Shown: positions 21,546 through 33,617 of the stretch, one piece after another
How the letters are laid out: each line of letters starts with the position of its first letter
How positions within the stretch are numbered: the first letter of the stretch is position 1
Origin: Rhipidocladum racemiflorum
Lineage: Eukaryota > Streptophyta > Magnoliopsida > Poales > Poaceae
Assembly (NCBI GenBank): GCA_036346355.1
Contig: CM070581.1
Coordinates: 4,340,001 to 4,404,000, forward strand
Reading direction: 5' to 3'
Length of the DNA stretch: 64,000 nt
Translations under genes and position numbers: made by a program
Notes under the pieces: model-generated
Databases searched by the model: none
What the model saw: only the letters and a program-made list of their open reading frames with translations
What the model was told of the DNA's origin: nothing

Positions 21546-23454
21546 CTATTTTTGATCTTGGTTCGTTTATATGTGTGTGTAATTCTGATTTTGATCCTGT
21601 ATAAAAAAATGTGTGAGTTAAGAAAACACAAGTCACGATATAAATAGATATCCTATACTTTTATATGTATATTAGTGGCCAAAACTTTAGAAGTGACCGC
21701 ACGCATCACGGGACGCCGAGTAAAAGAACAGAGGTAATGCTAAGGAAGCCAGGATAGTTCTAGATCAACCACCACGACGCACCGATAGAATAGCAAAACA
21801 CGATGTAGCGAGGCAAATTGTTCTCTCTTTTTTATCGAATTGAATGGCCAATACATAGCACAAACTAATAAAAGATAGATCCAAATTCACCCGCATAAAG
21901 ATAAGAGTCCCATCCTACTTTTAAACAAGCACGAACAAAACAGACGAAATGGCCCCCGTGGTGGTCCATAACCGCACATATAGTCGTTTAAAGGGTGCGG
22001 CTGGGCTTGAAAGCGAGCCCTTCATGGAGCACGAACACGCGCTTACTGGGACTTGACACCTGAGCTGGGAAGGGCAATTAACTAGCCAGTACATATTGAC
22101 CGAGTTCTTTAACTGTTCTTAACATACTGGCCAATGCCCAGCGAGGTCGAGATTGCCAGTACATATTACTGTATCAGCCTATAGATAGCTAGACAGGTAC
22201 TTAGCGAAACGATCACACAGCAAACACGTTCCCGTAAGGGTCAGATCGTTCGGATAATGAACGGGGCCGAGAACTGACACAGTAACCACCCTCTTGTCTG
22301 ACGGGACCAAGGCTCCGTTCGTTTCGGTTTCTCGACGGCATCTATTTTAGAAACAAACAGATTATTTATCGGATAGAAGGATTCTGGACAACTTCCTTGA
22401 GAATCAATGATTCTTGCTGATTCTTACCGGTTCGTTTCGAAACCTAAAAATCATCGCTGGCTCAGCCCGATTCTCTTGCAATTAAAAACAATTTCTTCCG
22501 TAATCCAAAATCTATAAGCTGAAGCGAACCGACTCAAGCCCAATTTGGCTTCTGCTTAGGCTTATTTGGCTTCTAGGCCGTCATAAGTCACAAGCCAAAA
22601 CAAACAGTAATTTTTCAATTTAGAGGAGAAGCGCTCAATTTGCACTACACGAGAGAAGCGAAAACGATGCTTCTGCCAATTTGAGCTTCAAAATCCTACT
22701 TCCCTGGTACTTGCAACTTGATCTTATTTACAAAAATTGCCATTCCCTTCATCAAGTCTCTTCCACCAACCTCCACTCCAAAGAGGCCAGATAGCTTCTT
22801 CCAAAGATTCTCCTCCAAAGACTAAACAAACACAGCCTAATTCGATAGTGATCCTCCGGCTTACGAATAGGTCAGGCGAAAATTATGCAGACAAATGCAT
22901 AAATGCTCTGTACTCTACGTGCGTACGACAACGTGTTACAGATGCTCGCAGATTTCGCGGAATGTGCAGGCATACTTTAGCAGCCAGTTAATCGGCACAT
23001 TAATTCTGTTGATGGGCAGATACATCCCATGCGTGTGTCGTTTGACCGAGTCTTCGGATGCCCATTCCCTGCCGCGCCTGCAGCCATGCCTAGCATGCAG
23101 CACTGTCTTGCTCGCGAACATTGTTCATACAAGTCCATAGCAGAACCTTTTTTTTTAATCACTATTTTTTTAAAAAAAATCTAGCCATCTAATTCATGTT
23201 TTTGCGAAGAAAAAAAAAGCTATCTTCCTCACCGCAGTAGACGCAGTCCCCTACCGTATCCGAAAAGCTTAGAATCGAGTTGGCTCCACAGGAACTAACG
23301 CAAGAGAGCGCGGTAGGCACCTTCTGTGGCTAGGTGGCGCGGCAACAAGTTGCCTTCACGCTCGCAACCGCACGCACACGCCCATGCCATCCCCCCTCCC
23401 CCCCCTACTCGCTCCCGCCCACACGTCGTTGCCCGCACTCGCGCAAGCTCCCGC

Positions 23455-23590
23455 GGAGCTCGCTAGGTTCCACACTCCCCGGGCGCGACAAGTGACACGT
23501 GTTGCTTACCGCGCATTCCACGGTAGGAGAGGGAGACATTTTTGCAAAAAACATGCATGAGGAGGCTAGATTTGCAAAAAAAATTATATA
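23455..23590. repeat. Dispersed repeat shared with 42830-42960
   Basis: Blocks CTCCCGGGCGCGAC/CTTCCCGGGTGCGAT, GACACxTGxT, CATTCCACGGTxGGAGAGG/CTTCCACGGTGAGAGAGG, ATGCATG and CTAGATTTGxAAA occur in the same order at 42845-42955. It is a diverged transposon fragment of unknown class. Confidence 0.45.
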
Positions 23591-23861
23591 CATAGGGTTA
23601 TATGAACTATATCCAACGCATACACATAGAGAATTCTAGTAAATCTATATATTTATTAGGGTATAAAGGAAATATCACACTAATTTTTACATAAAAATAT
23701 AAAAATATACACTATTTATAAACAATACCATTAAAAAAATATACTGTATAAATTTGAAGACGAGTACAAATTCAACTTAGAGTGAGATTGACAGGTTGAA
23801 TTTCTCAAATGTTTTCCTCGCGTTTCGTTTATGTGCCGTTATTGATATTCTTTTTTATTAA

Positions 23862-24092
23862 GGCCCTGTTTGGCAGAGCTCCAGATCCCAGCTCCACCTC
23901 AGAGCTGAAACTTGTAGACTGAAATAAAGTGACTTAAGTTTATAATTTTATTCTAAAATATAAACAAGATAACACATCTAAACATTCTTAATATACCCAC
24001 AGCTCCAGCTCCACGAATTTGGTGGAGCTAGGAATACCTAGCTCCACCAACTCCAAGAATTTGGTGGAGCTGGAGCTCTGCCAAACACCCCC
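23862..24092. mobile_element. GGCCCTGTTTGGCAGAGCTCCAG MITE, copy A
   Basis: The end GGCCCTGTTTGGCAGAGCTC mirrors GAGCTCTGCCAAACACCC. The interior contains AGTGACTTAAGTTTATAAT and CTAAAATATAAACAAGAT, shared almost base for base with the copy at 63835 and in inverted form with the copy at 41051. It is a hAT-type grass MITE by its ends and about 231 bp long. Confidence 0.75.
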
Positions 24093-24439
24093 TAATTGCG
24101 ACTACGCTCGCATCACATCACATCACCTGTATTGTCAGATTAAGTATAAGAATAAAGTCCACTTATTACTCTATCTCTCATCTACGTTCATCTAGAGTAA
24201 ACAATAAATCTAACTGTACAATAGCTAACTGTAAAGGTTATCTCTAGATGATGTACGATAACTAATATATCTTGTTTCCCGTGTGATGCTGGCTATTAAA
24301 TAAGAGCTGGTTCTCTTCTTTCTTCTCTTTTTTTACTCTTTTACATAGGATAAAGTTGATATGTACATGCTAAAAGTAAACTGAAGTGACCTTATTGTAC
24401 ATACTAAGAGTAAACTAAGATTGCCTTATTGTACATACC

Positions 24440-25200
24440 CTTATGCTGATAGAATCGTCAAAAATGACTCAATTTTCGCGATTTTCACCCTTATTGACGG
24501 GGTACGATATCCAAAACCGCTCGGTAAACCGATTAAATCCAAAACCGCTCGGTAAACCAGTAAAAAATCGACGAAAATCGCTCATAAAAAACGACCACTA
24601 AAAAAGTTCAACTAGGTCATCGATTTTCCATGAAAATCAGTCAATTTTTTATTTTTATTTTTCAAAAAGTTTGATTTTAAAACTCATTGATTTTTGACGA
24701 TTTTCGACCAATTTTTGGCTTGATATTGCCTATTTTGGAACTTCTAACGATTTTCACGATTTCAATATTGTTAACCTTGGTTGGGAGCCACTGGACCATA
24801 TACTGCTGACTTCTTGTTCTCTTCAACTAAAGTACTCCTTCGGTATCAGTGGTGCTTAGAGACAGGGTTCATAAAAACGGTCTAAATCTGTTGATTTTTG
24901 TCCTTACTGAGACAGTTTGACATATAAAACTGGTTAAATTAAAAAAAATTCATAAAAGTTTATGCGACGCAAACCTAATCGGTTTTCGATCAAAACCGAC
25001 TGGTTTTGTGTTAAAAATCATGTGGTGGTGCATCAGACTTCAGCAGGCTGTCAAAACCGATCGGTTTTTTTAAAAAAAAAAACAAATTGAATTCTTAACC
25101 CTTCGGTATCTGATGATTTTTCAGCGATTTTGGTTTGATATTTTCGAATTTCGATTTTTCTTTGATTTTTTCGGTTTTGATATTGTTAACCCTACTTAGG
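24440..25200. repeat. Decayed element rich in AAAACCGxTCGGTxAA motifs
   Basis: CCAAAACCGCTCGGTAAACC occurs twice in tandem (24511 and 24540), and related AAAACCGATCGGTTTT, GATTTTCGA and GATATTGTTAACCxT blocks continue to 25190. The segment from about 24640 to 24780 and that from about 25090 to 25195 end with the same CGATTTxxxTATTGTTAACC. This is probably a nested or duplicated non-autonomous element. There is no gene between 24093 and 26530. A MITE-like block with TTTGGTCCAAAGGAATTTCA lies at 25675-25900. Confidence 0.4.
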
Positions 25201-26539
25201 GATAGGTTGGTGCAACATTCGATTTTAGAACATATTCTGTGCTCCAACCTATTTTGGTGCCTCCTATGCTTTTATTCTTCCAAAATTTGTTCAAATGGTC
25301 ATGAAAAAGCAGAATAAATTTGTCGATGGCGACACACGACCGATATATCATGTCGCAAAATTTCAAATCTAAATTGCATTCGCATATGGAGAAACCAAAA
25401 AGATAAATTTACAATTCGAATAATGTACATCGTGTTTTCTTTTTTGAAATTTTGCATGCTTCTTAACTACTCTATCTGCACAAGTTTCTCCGCAATCTGT
25501 CCTGACAATTTGGATCACTTTCCGAGAATAAGAGCACGGGTAGCACGAAATACGGAGCACAAAATTTGTTCTCCATCGGAGATTCGGAGTAAACCTTTGG
25601 TTGGATAGGCTTTCATTCTATAGTACTCTTTCCATCCACGTAAATTTTTCTGTTGGATTTGATTTGAGGGTCTCTTTGGTCCAAAGGAATTTCAAGGAAA
25701 AAATATAGGAATCCTATTTTTATAGGATTTCGTACCATGGCTGCATTTGATTCAGAGTATCGGTCCATCGAATTTCTTTAGGTTTACTGTAGCACACCTA
25801 TGAAATCGCAAGTAGTACAAAGGAGTCAAAACACCTACTGTAACCTCATTTTTCCAATCCTCTGTTTGCCAATCCTTTGTGTTGCATATGCATTTTTATC
25901 CGTTTTTCATGTGAATAATCCATCCGTCCAAGTTTATAGCGTATATTTTTTGAATTGTCTTATATATAGTATATAGTTTTACTTGATATTCTCTACGTAT
26001 ATACATTGAATATAATACTTGATATTATCTCTCTGGTCTATGTACCAAGAGAAAAATACGTTTTGTAAGCTTGGACGAAAGGGGTATGGTTTTTGAATTC
26101 GGCCAAGTTAAAAATAAGGCCCTGAATATTGTAACTGTACAGTTGTATACGCCGTTTAAAAAAAAAGATGAAAGGTTGAATTTGACACAATCCCAACGAC
26201 GAGCATGCAAGCTAAGCCTCGGGACTCCTGTCCCGTGGACATCGTGTTGACTTTGGGTCATGCTCTTTACTCCTGCAGGTTGACCTTCTGGACATTCTGC
26301 TAGACCACGCATGTGCCGCCGCTGGTACTACCAGCTGCGTACACCAAGCTAATAGGTCGACGCTTGGATCGATCGGTCTCCTCCTGCGTTACAGCGAGCG
26401 GAGCGAGTTTGGTGTACTCATACATTAAAGCGCATGTGCCCATGCACATGTAGAGAGATCTACGGCACTTAAAGTACCAATGCAAGCTAGGCAGCCATTA
26501 CTCTCCTGCTGTTGCTACTGCTACTGCTTTTCGAGACAA

Positions 26540-26703
26540 ATCAGAATATTACGATATATTTATAAAACTCAATAAAATTAGAATAGTTTGAAAGTACCTT
26601 TCGAGACAAATTTACACATATTTTTTATGTATTCGATTTACATATTTAAAAATATATTAAAAATCAATGTTTCGAAAGTTTAACTACACATATATCCAAA
26701 ACC
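26540..26703. repeat. Truncated copy of the 17195 Stowaway interior
   Basis: It shares ATATTTATAAAACTCAATAA, GAAAGTACxTxTCGAGACAA, TACACATAT, TATTTAAAAATATAT and GTTTCGAAAGTTT in order with 17270-17410, but the CTCCCTCC ends are lost. It is a decayed relative. Confidence 0.6.
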
Positions 26704-26929
26704 AAATCACCAAAAGTTGGTCACTGTACTGAGAATATGTTTTCTAATTTGTACATGAATATGTTTTTACGTTATCTTTAGCCATATCTTTTTATTGGTA
26801 GCTCCGATTCACGAACGAAATCCTGAATGACCAAAAAGGTGACAAGAGACAAATAGGAGCCAAATAAAATTTCCCTACTAAAAACCAAATCACCAAAAGA
26901 ACATATCAAAAGGACTACACAATTCGAGC

Positions 26930-28190
26930 GGGTGGTCGGATGAACAGTACTACGAATAAGAGGTAGGATGAGTAGTACACAACCTATTGAGGATGAATAT
27001 TATTCAGGATAAATAGTGTTTCGATGAACAGTGCTTGGTGAATACTATTCAGATGAAAAGTACTTCGGACTGGTTGTCTGCGTTGTTTGGGTGGACAGTA
27101 CTCGAGTAAATAGTAAAATCAGCACGATCTCAAAAACAAGAATTGATATAACTTTTGATCGGCTGATCCAAAACCCGTTAAACTTTATATGCACCTTCCT
27201 ATGGATGTCAGGAACATATTCCAACCTTCAATTGCAAGGATTGATGTCAAAGTACTGACCTTTTTCCAGGTTAGTGAAGGTTGCACCAAAATCGGGTCAA
27301 ATGCTGAAACTTCACCCTTAACTTGCTTGTGGGGTTTTGTTGATCATGATAGTCTTGAATGATCTTCCACAAGTCACAGCAAGTTAGAACACTAGAGAGC
27401 AACCCTTCAAACCGACAAAAACACGATTTACAAGAATCTTTCTCTTTCAAACACAAAAGATCAATTTCTTAAACAAACTAAAAAGAAGAGGTTGTATATT
27501 ACCTAAATGACTGGGATATAATCTATAGAAGATTCATCTAGCAATCATTCATAGTTGGCATACGATCCAAAATCACTTAGAAGGAGGGGAGGCAAATCAA
27601 AAATGCAAAAAGTAAAGATGCAAGAGATAAAATAAGTTTCAGAACATGAAAAATAAAACTTGCAACACTTGGAGAAGGAGGATTTCAAAGCCACACAACC
27701 AGGTGAGCAAAATTTTTATTAAGCAACTAAAGAATCCCCTCTTACAAGTTTAGGGTGGGGGTATGCCCCACCCCTCTATTTATAACACAATAGGAATAAC
27801 CTCCACCCTTGGATGACCTACTTGACCATTAAGAAAGCCCATCAAAGGTTCAGATTCACTCCCGCATACATATATGGGCTAACCCGCAACCCAACAACAT
27901 AACGGGTTTTATCCACACACATTAACTTAGCCACTACTCAACGTTCGAACCCTTGATCCAACGATCGTCCTTTGCTTGAGTAGTACTCAAGTTAGCATCT
28001 CATCCATCCACTTGTCCTCTCAGCTTGCAGCCACTCCTAGCCTCAGTCATCCTTCGACTACACCTTGATCATCTGATCTTAGCTGTCTTAGCCTAGTCTC
28101 GATCTCCTCTGCCTCACCATGACCTAGCTCCGAAGATCACAAACAAGGGAAACACATCACGTAACATTGCTGAAAATGATAAATGAACAA
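26930..28190 (-). repeat. LTR-like dispersed repeat, copy 2, with short tandem motifs
   Basis: 27660-28190 matches the 9130-9720 repeat block for block and also carries CTCTATTTATAAC, a minus-strand TATA-like box. Upstream at 26938-27115 a motif of about 17-20 bp similar to GGATGAACAGTACTTC is repeated about nine times in loose tandem. I see no pol domain beside it. I interpret it as a fragment or solo LTR of one retroelement family. Confidence 0.45.
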
Positions 28191-28439
28191 TAATCACCCG
28201 AGCAATCACGTAACTAAGGATCCCACCTTAGCTCACAAACACTTAAGGGTACTCTGACCACTTAAGGTCACGTTTAGCCAAGCCTTGACCACTAAAGGCT
28301 CTGATCTTTTGAAGCCCGACCTTTCAAGGCTACAACCAGTCAAGGCTCCAACCTCTGGTCCTGGGACCATTAACCGCTCGGGCATCGACCCAGGAAGAAT
28401 TTATTCTAGGGTTTTTGATAATCTATGATTAACCTCCTT

Positions 28440-28830
28440 TCATAATACTCCCTACCCCCAGGGGAAGTCGAATCCCCGCTGCCTCCTTGAAAGAGAGATG
28501 TCCTGAACCACTAGACGATAGGGGCATCACTAGACGATAGGGCCATATACAACCGCTCGTCATTATACTATAATGATAGTATGAGCAGTTTTTTGGAATT
28601 GTCAATATACTCGAAGAGTATAACTAGATCCAAAGCAAAGAGAAAGAGTCTTTCCTACTTTTCTGTTATGCTTTCTTAGGATTTTTTTTAGTTTATGGTT
28701 AGGTTATTTCACGGATCATCCCCTACTTTTTAGGGAAATTCATTTAAAGGGTATAGAATAAGAATAGATTAATAAAAGGGATTCAGCAACTCAAATTGCT
28801 TATTCTAAAGCAAACTCAAACCTGAGCATC
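28440..28830 (-). other. Nuclear insertion of plastid DNA (NUPT) around trnE-UUC
   Basis: An almost intact plastid tRNA-Glu gene is followed by AT-rich sequence that I recall as grass plastid spacer next to trnE. It includes the blocks GAGTATAACTAGATCCAAAG, TCTTTCCTACTTTTCTGTTA and CGGATCATCCCCTACTTTTT. At 28525-28545 the 5' end of the tRNA (CACTAGACGATAGGG) is partially duplicated. The window is otherwise nuclear, so this is a plastid-to-nucleus transfer. The exact limits are uncertain. Confidence 0.65.
28453..28525 (-). tRNA. trnE-UUC: Plastid-type tRNA-Glu (UUC) within transferred DNA
   Basis: The minus strand starts GCCCCTATCGTCTAGTGG, has anticodon-loop CTTTCAAGG with TTC, T arm GGGGATTCGACTTCCCC and ends TGGGGGTA. 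This is the plastid trnE sequence, with one visible change in the acceptor stem (T for C). As a nuclear copy lacking its plastid promoter it is probably not expressed. Confidence 0.85.
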
Positions 28831-28879
28831 AAAGGCTCAAAGCACAGTAAATTACTCATCACAAACATGAGTAGACCTC

Positions 28880-30060
28880 CATATGGTCTTTCAATTTTAC
28901 CATTAGATAACTGACGATAAGAGAAATAGAATGATATGTCTTGCTAATAAATTTACTATTGTATGATAGTAATTTTATGCTATAGATGTAGTAATTTCTA
29001 GTTATATATAGAGTAATTTTTGTCATCAATCAGCAAAATGACTATTTATTATCAAGACTTATATCATTCTATTCTTTTCATCGTCAGTAAGCTACTAATG
29101 AAAACCATTTGCAAATCGGAGATTCCAATAAAAAGTTGTGGCTAAAACAAAGAAGCAACAGATTCGTATGCAAACAAGTAAACATATTTAGTAGTTGGTC
29201 ACAGCACTGAGAACACGTTTTCTAGTTTGTACATGAATCTATTTTTACGTTGTTTTAGCCATATCTTTGTATTGGTAGCTGCGATTCTCGAATGAATTAC
29301 ACCATTAGATTACTAACGATGTGATGAACAAAATTATATAAGTCTCGCTAATAAATTTACTAATGTATGATAGTAATTTCTAGTTAGAAATATAATAAGT
29401 TCAAGTTATAGATATAGTAATTTGTGTTACCAGTCGTCAAAATTACTATTTATTAGTGTGACTTATATCATTCTATTCCTCTCGTCGTCTGTAAGCTACT
29501 GATGAAAACCATTTGCAAACCGGTCTAAAACAAAGAAACTACAAATTCGCATACAAACAAGTAAACACATTTACTAGTTGGTCGCTTACTGAGAACATAT
29601 TTTTAGTTTGTACATGAATATATTTTTACTTTGTTTTAATCATATTTTTTTATTGGTAGTTCCGATTCACAAATGAATTTCACTATTAGATTACTGACGA
29701 CGAGATAAACAAAATGATATAAGTCTCGTAAATAAATAGCAATTTTTCTGACTGGTAATAGAAATTAATATATCTATAATTAGAAATTACTACATTTCTA
29801 ACTAGCAATTACTATCATACAGTATGATAGTAAAAATCCAAATGAACATCAATTTGCTAATATATGATAGTAATTTCTAGTTATAGATATATTAATTTTT
29901 GTTATTAGTTAAAAAAAATTATTGTTTATTAGCGAGACTTATATCATTCTGTTTCTCTGTCATCAGTAAGCTACTCATAAAAACCATTTGCGAATTGGAG
30001 CTACCAATAAAAAATTATGGTTAAAATAAAGAATAAATATATCCATGTACAAACTACGAA
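28880..30060. repeat. Tandemly duplicated block, about 370 bp, carrying foldback repeats
   Basis: The order AAACCATTTGCAAxxxGGAG, CAAACAAGTAAACA, TTxGTAGTTGGTCxC, CTGAGAACA, TTTGTACATGAAT and TATTGGTAGCTxCGATTC is repeated in at least three register-matched units starting near 29100, 29500 and 29985 (the last partial). A single related copy lies at 26716-26830. Each unit contains a palindromic insert in which GATATAAGTCTCGCTAATAA pairs with TTATTAGxGAGACTTATATC (29345-29475 and 29715-29950; a worn one at 28930-29075). No ORF is present. Confidence 0.6.
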
Positions 30061-30397
30061 ATGCATTAACTAATTACTTGAGGCCTGCGAATTGGAGCTA
30101 TTCTTCACCTGCTGGTAGAATAGTCTCTTGTGCGCTCTGGCCATTTAACCTAGTCCGATGGAGTCATGCAACTCACTAATCAGTGAAACAGACTATCCCA
30201 ATTACTTAAGGCAGGCATTATATATGATCTAAAATAGGTATTTTCCCTATGTATTTGTATGCGAAATGTTTTGAAAATTTTAAGATATCGAGTTTAACTA
30301 GTTTACTAATCAGTTCAAACAAGTTTGAACTGAAATTCAAATTAGAGTTTTCTTTTTTGATGATAGCTTGATTGTAGGTATATGCTGATTTCATATA

Positions 30398-30602
30398 CTC
30401 CCTTCATCCCACTATATAAAGCGTAACAGAGAACAAGGAAGCCGTTGCGTGCATGCATGCATGCACGTGAGAGATGGGAGAGAATGTTAATGCATGCATG
30501 CGCATGAGAGATGGGAGAGAAGCCAAGGAGGTGACGCGCCCTGCATTCTAAGATTTACAAGAAAAAAAAGCAGATGTGCCTTATATTTCGAGATGGAGGG
30601 AG
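30398..30602. mobile_element. Stowaway MITE with internal duplication
   Basis: The ends CTCCCTTCATCCCACTATAT and CTTATATTTCGAGATGGAGGGAG are inverted and TA flanks both sides (30396-30397, 30603-30604). Inside, GCATGCATGCxxxTGAGAGATGGGAGAGAA occurs twice in tandem (about 30450-30485 and 30492-30525). 30603-31060, towards the MYB promoter, has no supported gene. Confidence 0.85.
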
Positions 30603-31061
30603 TATAAATCAGCAAAATATGTGATCTAAATTCATTCAAATCTTTGAATTCAATTATATTTTTTAAAGGGTATGTGTTTTATTTGAATTGTAATAGATAT
30701 GTATATATTCTAAAACTAATTTTTTTAAAAATATATCTAAATTTAACTTGAATTTACGTAATTAAAATCATAGTGTTCAGACAAAATGTGTAGACACACA
30801 CGCCGGTGAACCAAATATTCCGAGGCTTCGAAAGGGAAAGCCAGGAACATCACATGGCATAACCAAGTGCGTCGCGACAATGCCATACGCGGCCACGTAC
30901 GCACCGGTCGCGATAAATGCACGCGTCATCGCAAAGGCGCTGCAGCCGGGGAAGGGCGGCCGGGCGGCATGCACTGTAGCAGCAGCGGTGTACCTCCCCA
31001 CCACCAGGCTGACTTTGCCACGAGACCAGAGTAAATGCACACTCCCTAGCTAGCAGCTCAC

Positions 31062-31101
<40 letters not shown>
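31062..31101. repeat. (CT)n microsatellite upstream of the MYB gene
   Basis: An uninterrupted TC/CT run of about 40 bp lies about 170 bp upstream of the TATA box. Pyrimidine tracts are common in grass promoters. Further GA runs at 31397-31427 and a (GT)n(GA)n run at 31593-31627 fall in the transcribed leader. Confidence 0.9.
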
Positions 31102-31104
<3 letters not shown>

Positions 31105-31270
31105 GAGTCTGGAGTGTCTGCGTTTGACTCTTCAAGGACTTTGCTTTGCTTGGTTGCAGGCTGCTCGCAATCGCAGTCTCGCCGCAGCTAAGCTGGCTGG
31201 CTGTCCGGGGTAGCCCACATAAGGTCAGCGCTGTGCTTTGGCCGTGGCCCCTCTCCCCTCCGGTCCGGTG

Positions 31271-31278
31271 TATAAATA
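31271..31278 (+). promoter_or_regulatory. TATA box of the MYB gene
   Basis: TATAAATA lies 388 nt before the start codon, followed by a pyrimidine-rich and then GA-rich leader. That would give a 5' untranslated region of about 350 nt. Confidence 0.6.
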
Positions 31279-31591
31279 CGCACCTACACCTCATCCCCTG
31301 CTTGGACCCCTGTCCTCGCTCCTCAACCTCGAGATCGAGCCACCAACAACGCAGACGCACGCTCTTCTCTCGTCGTCTCGCAACAAGACACAGATCAGAG
31401 AGAGAGAGAGACAGAGACAGAGAGAGATCTACCTCATCCGCCTCGGCTCTTGTAGAAGCGTGCGCGCGCTCGCATCATTCGTCCTGTTGTTATACGGCGC
31501 CGGTGGGTGGCTTCTTGTCTTGTTCCGGCATCGTCGCCGCGCAGTTTCTCTCTCTCACGCACACAGCACAAGCTTTCTTTTGTTTGCCGAC

Positions 31592-31627
<36 letters not shown>

Positions 31628-31665
31628 GGGGGATCTTTCGGTGAGCAAGCGAGCGAGAAGCGACC

Positions 31666-32801
31666 ATGGTGAGGCCGCCGTGCTGCGACAAGGAGGGCGT
31701 CAAGAAGGGCCCGTGGACGCCGGAGGAGGACCTCGTCCTCGTCTCCTACATCCAGGAGCACGGCCCCGGCAACTGGCGCGCCGTCCCAACCAGGACCGGT
31801 ATGCATGCATCGGAGCTTCAATTCTAGTCTAGACACCGTGCAATTGCAGACACGATTTGATCGAGGTGACCTAATTCTTGTCTCTGTAATTTTGCAGGTC
31901 TGATGCGGTGCAGCAAGAGCTGCCGGCTCCGGTGGACCAACTACCTCCGGCCGGGGATCAAGCGCGGCAACTTCACCGACCAGGAGGAGAAGCTCATCGT
32001 CCACCTCCAGGCCCTCCTCGGCAACAGGTAATTAAGCACGGACACACACAACTAGCTAGATCGATGCTGTTCTTGGACTAGCTATCTGTTGCAGTACGGT
32101 GTGAGCAAGGAGACTAATGAGTCGAACACATGATGCGTGTGGTGTGCAGGTGGGCCGCGATAGCGTCGTACCTGCCGGAGCGGACGGACAACGACATCAA
32201 GAACTACTGGAACACGCACCTCAAGAGGAAACTGCAGAGCGGCGGCGGCGGCGACGCCGCGGCGTCCAAGCCGGCCGTGGAGAGGCCGGCGTCGTCGTCC
32301 AAGGGGCAGTGGGAGAGGCGGCTGCAGACGGACATCGACATGGCACGGCGCGCGCTGCACGAGGCCCTGACGTCGCTCGAGGACGTCAAGCCGCAGCCCG
32401 ACGCCAGCGGTGCCGGGGCTGCGGACAGCCCGGCGTCGAGCTCGTCGGGCGCGTCGCAGAGCTCGCCCTCGGCGGCGGGGTTCGTCCTGACCACGGAGAA
32501 CGTCTCGCGAATGCTTGACGGGTGGGCAAGGAAGGGCCGTGCTGGCGGCGGGCGCACCGGCAGTGGAGCGACGACGCCCGGCGCGGCGGAGAGCGCGTCC
32601 TGGTCGTCCGACGTGTCATACGGTGGCGCTGCCGCGCGGGCGGGCGGGTCCACGTTCGAGTACGAGACGAAGCCGGCAGTGGTGGCGCCGGAGCAAACGC
32701 AGCTCTCCGCCATCGAGTCGTGGCTGTTTGCTGACGATATCAATGACCACCCCGGCCAGGGCGGCAGCTTGCTCGACGCAGCCATGGATTACGCTTTCTA
32801 G
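31666..32801 (+). CDS. R2R3-MYB transcription factor, subgroup S1 (MYB30/60/94/96 type)
   Basis: Three exons, 31666-31798, 31898-32027 and 32150-32801, encode 304 residues. The two introns fall at the classic R2R3-MYB positions (after the first base of Gly45 and within Arg88). It opens with MVRPPCCDKEGVKKGPW. R2 has Trp17, 37 and 57. R3 has Phe70 in place of the first Trp, then Trp89 and Trp108. The helix LRPGIKRGNFT and ERTDNDIKNYWNTHLKRKL are canonical DNA-binding sequence. The C-terminal half is Gly/Ser/Ala-rich and ends with SWSSDVSYG and AIESWLFADD, which suit S1 members. Those proteins act in the nucleus on cuticular wax, guard-cell or stress genes. The exact orthologue cannot be settled here. 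No bHLH-interaction signature is evident in R3. A stop at 32799-32801 closes the frame. Confidence 0.95.
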
Positions 32802-33560
32802 TGTGTGAAGCCTAATTTACTTATGCGAGGAGCCTATTCACATCCCACCGAAAGAAAACTACATAGATCCCATAGTATCTTGGCCGCTAATTGTTCATCG
32901 CAAATTGGCCCGTTAATTAATCTCTTGTTTAATTGGGATCTGCGTAGTTTTCATTTAGAAAAAAAAAAGGGGGCATTGAAGCACTCCTCTATTGTTAATT
33001 GGCGTCATTGTGACTTAATATGCTCTTGGGTTTTTGTTTGAGTCTCGTAAGACTCTTCGTAGTAACATCTTTCGAGTAGATCCGCTTTGCAAGCTGCAAA
33101 GCGTGGGAGAATAACGTCAGTATGTCACAAACTTGTCATGTATTGTATCACTAACTTAAGCCGTAGATTAATAAATGGCTTTATTGAATATATATATCAT
33201 TTCCCCTTCTTTTGTCACAGTGGTGGCAGTGCAATCACTTATCTTAAAAACTGATTATATGGATCGCCTTTCCGATCCAAATTGTACAAATCTTATATTA
33301 TAAAATTCATCGCCAGAGAAAATATACGATCACACATATAACAAAAAATGCTACATTCGTAGAGAATATGATCCAGTTCGTTTCAGCTTCTGGATTATAG
33401 GAGAAGCTGCTAGATTCTGGATCAAGCCGGTGAGAATCAGATTTCAGACAGCTTCTGATTCTATATAGAAATCAACTTCTAATTATCGCAGGTTCGCTCG
33501 TAATCCTTCTCTGCTCGACAAAAATCCGCTTTTTTTTAAAAGCAGGTTCTAAACGAATGA
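32802..33560. other. MYB 3' flank and a MITE-like block
   Basis: It contains the presumed 3' untranslated region of the MYB gene. A degenerate block at 33370-33560 (AGTTCGTTTCAGCTTCTGGA, repeated GATTCT/AGAATC and CAGCTTCT) resembles the one at 22315-22560 and is probably a decayed MITE. Confidence 0.35.

Positions 33561-33563
<3 letters not shown>

Positions 33564-33615
<52 letters not shown>
33564..33615. repeat. (TA)n microsatellite
   Basis: About 26 uninterrupted AT units. The adjoining sequence to 35950 holds no gene I can support. It includes GCATGCATGC-rich DNA at 34025-34200 and a GC-rich transposon-like block at 34550-34750. Confidence 0.95.

Positions 33616-33617
<2 letters not shown>

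Noticed and set aside
28880..30060. CRISPR-like regular repeats
   Set aside because: Units are hundreds of bases long with transposon-like palindromes, and the DNA is a plant nuclear genome. No array of short repeats and spacers exists anywhere in the window.
31555..32004. Long minus-strand frames across the MYB exons (also 32082-32785)
   Set aside because: They are shadows of the GC-rich MYB coding exons, where stop codons are scarce on the opposite strand. The plus-strand splice structure and domain are decisive.
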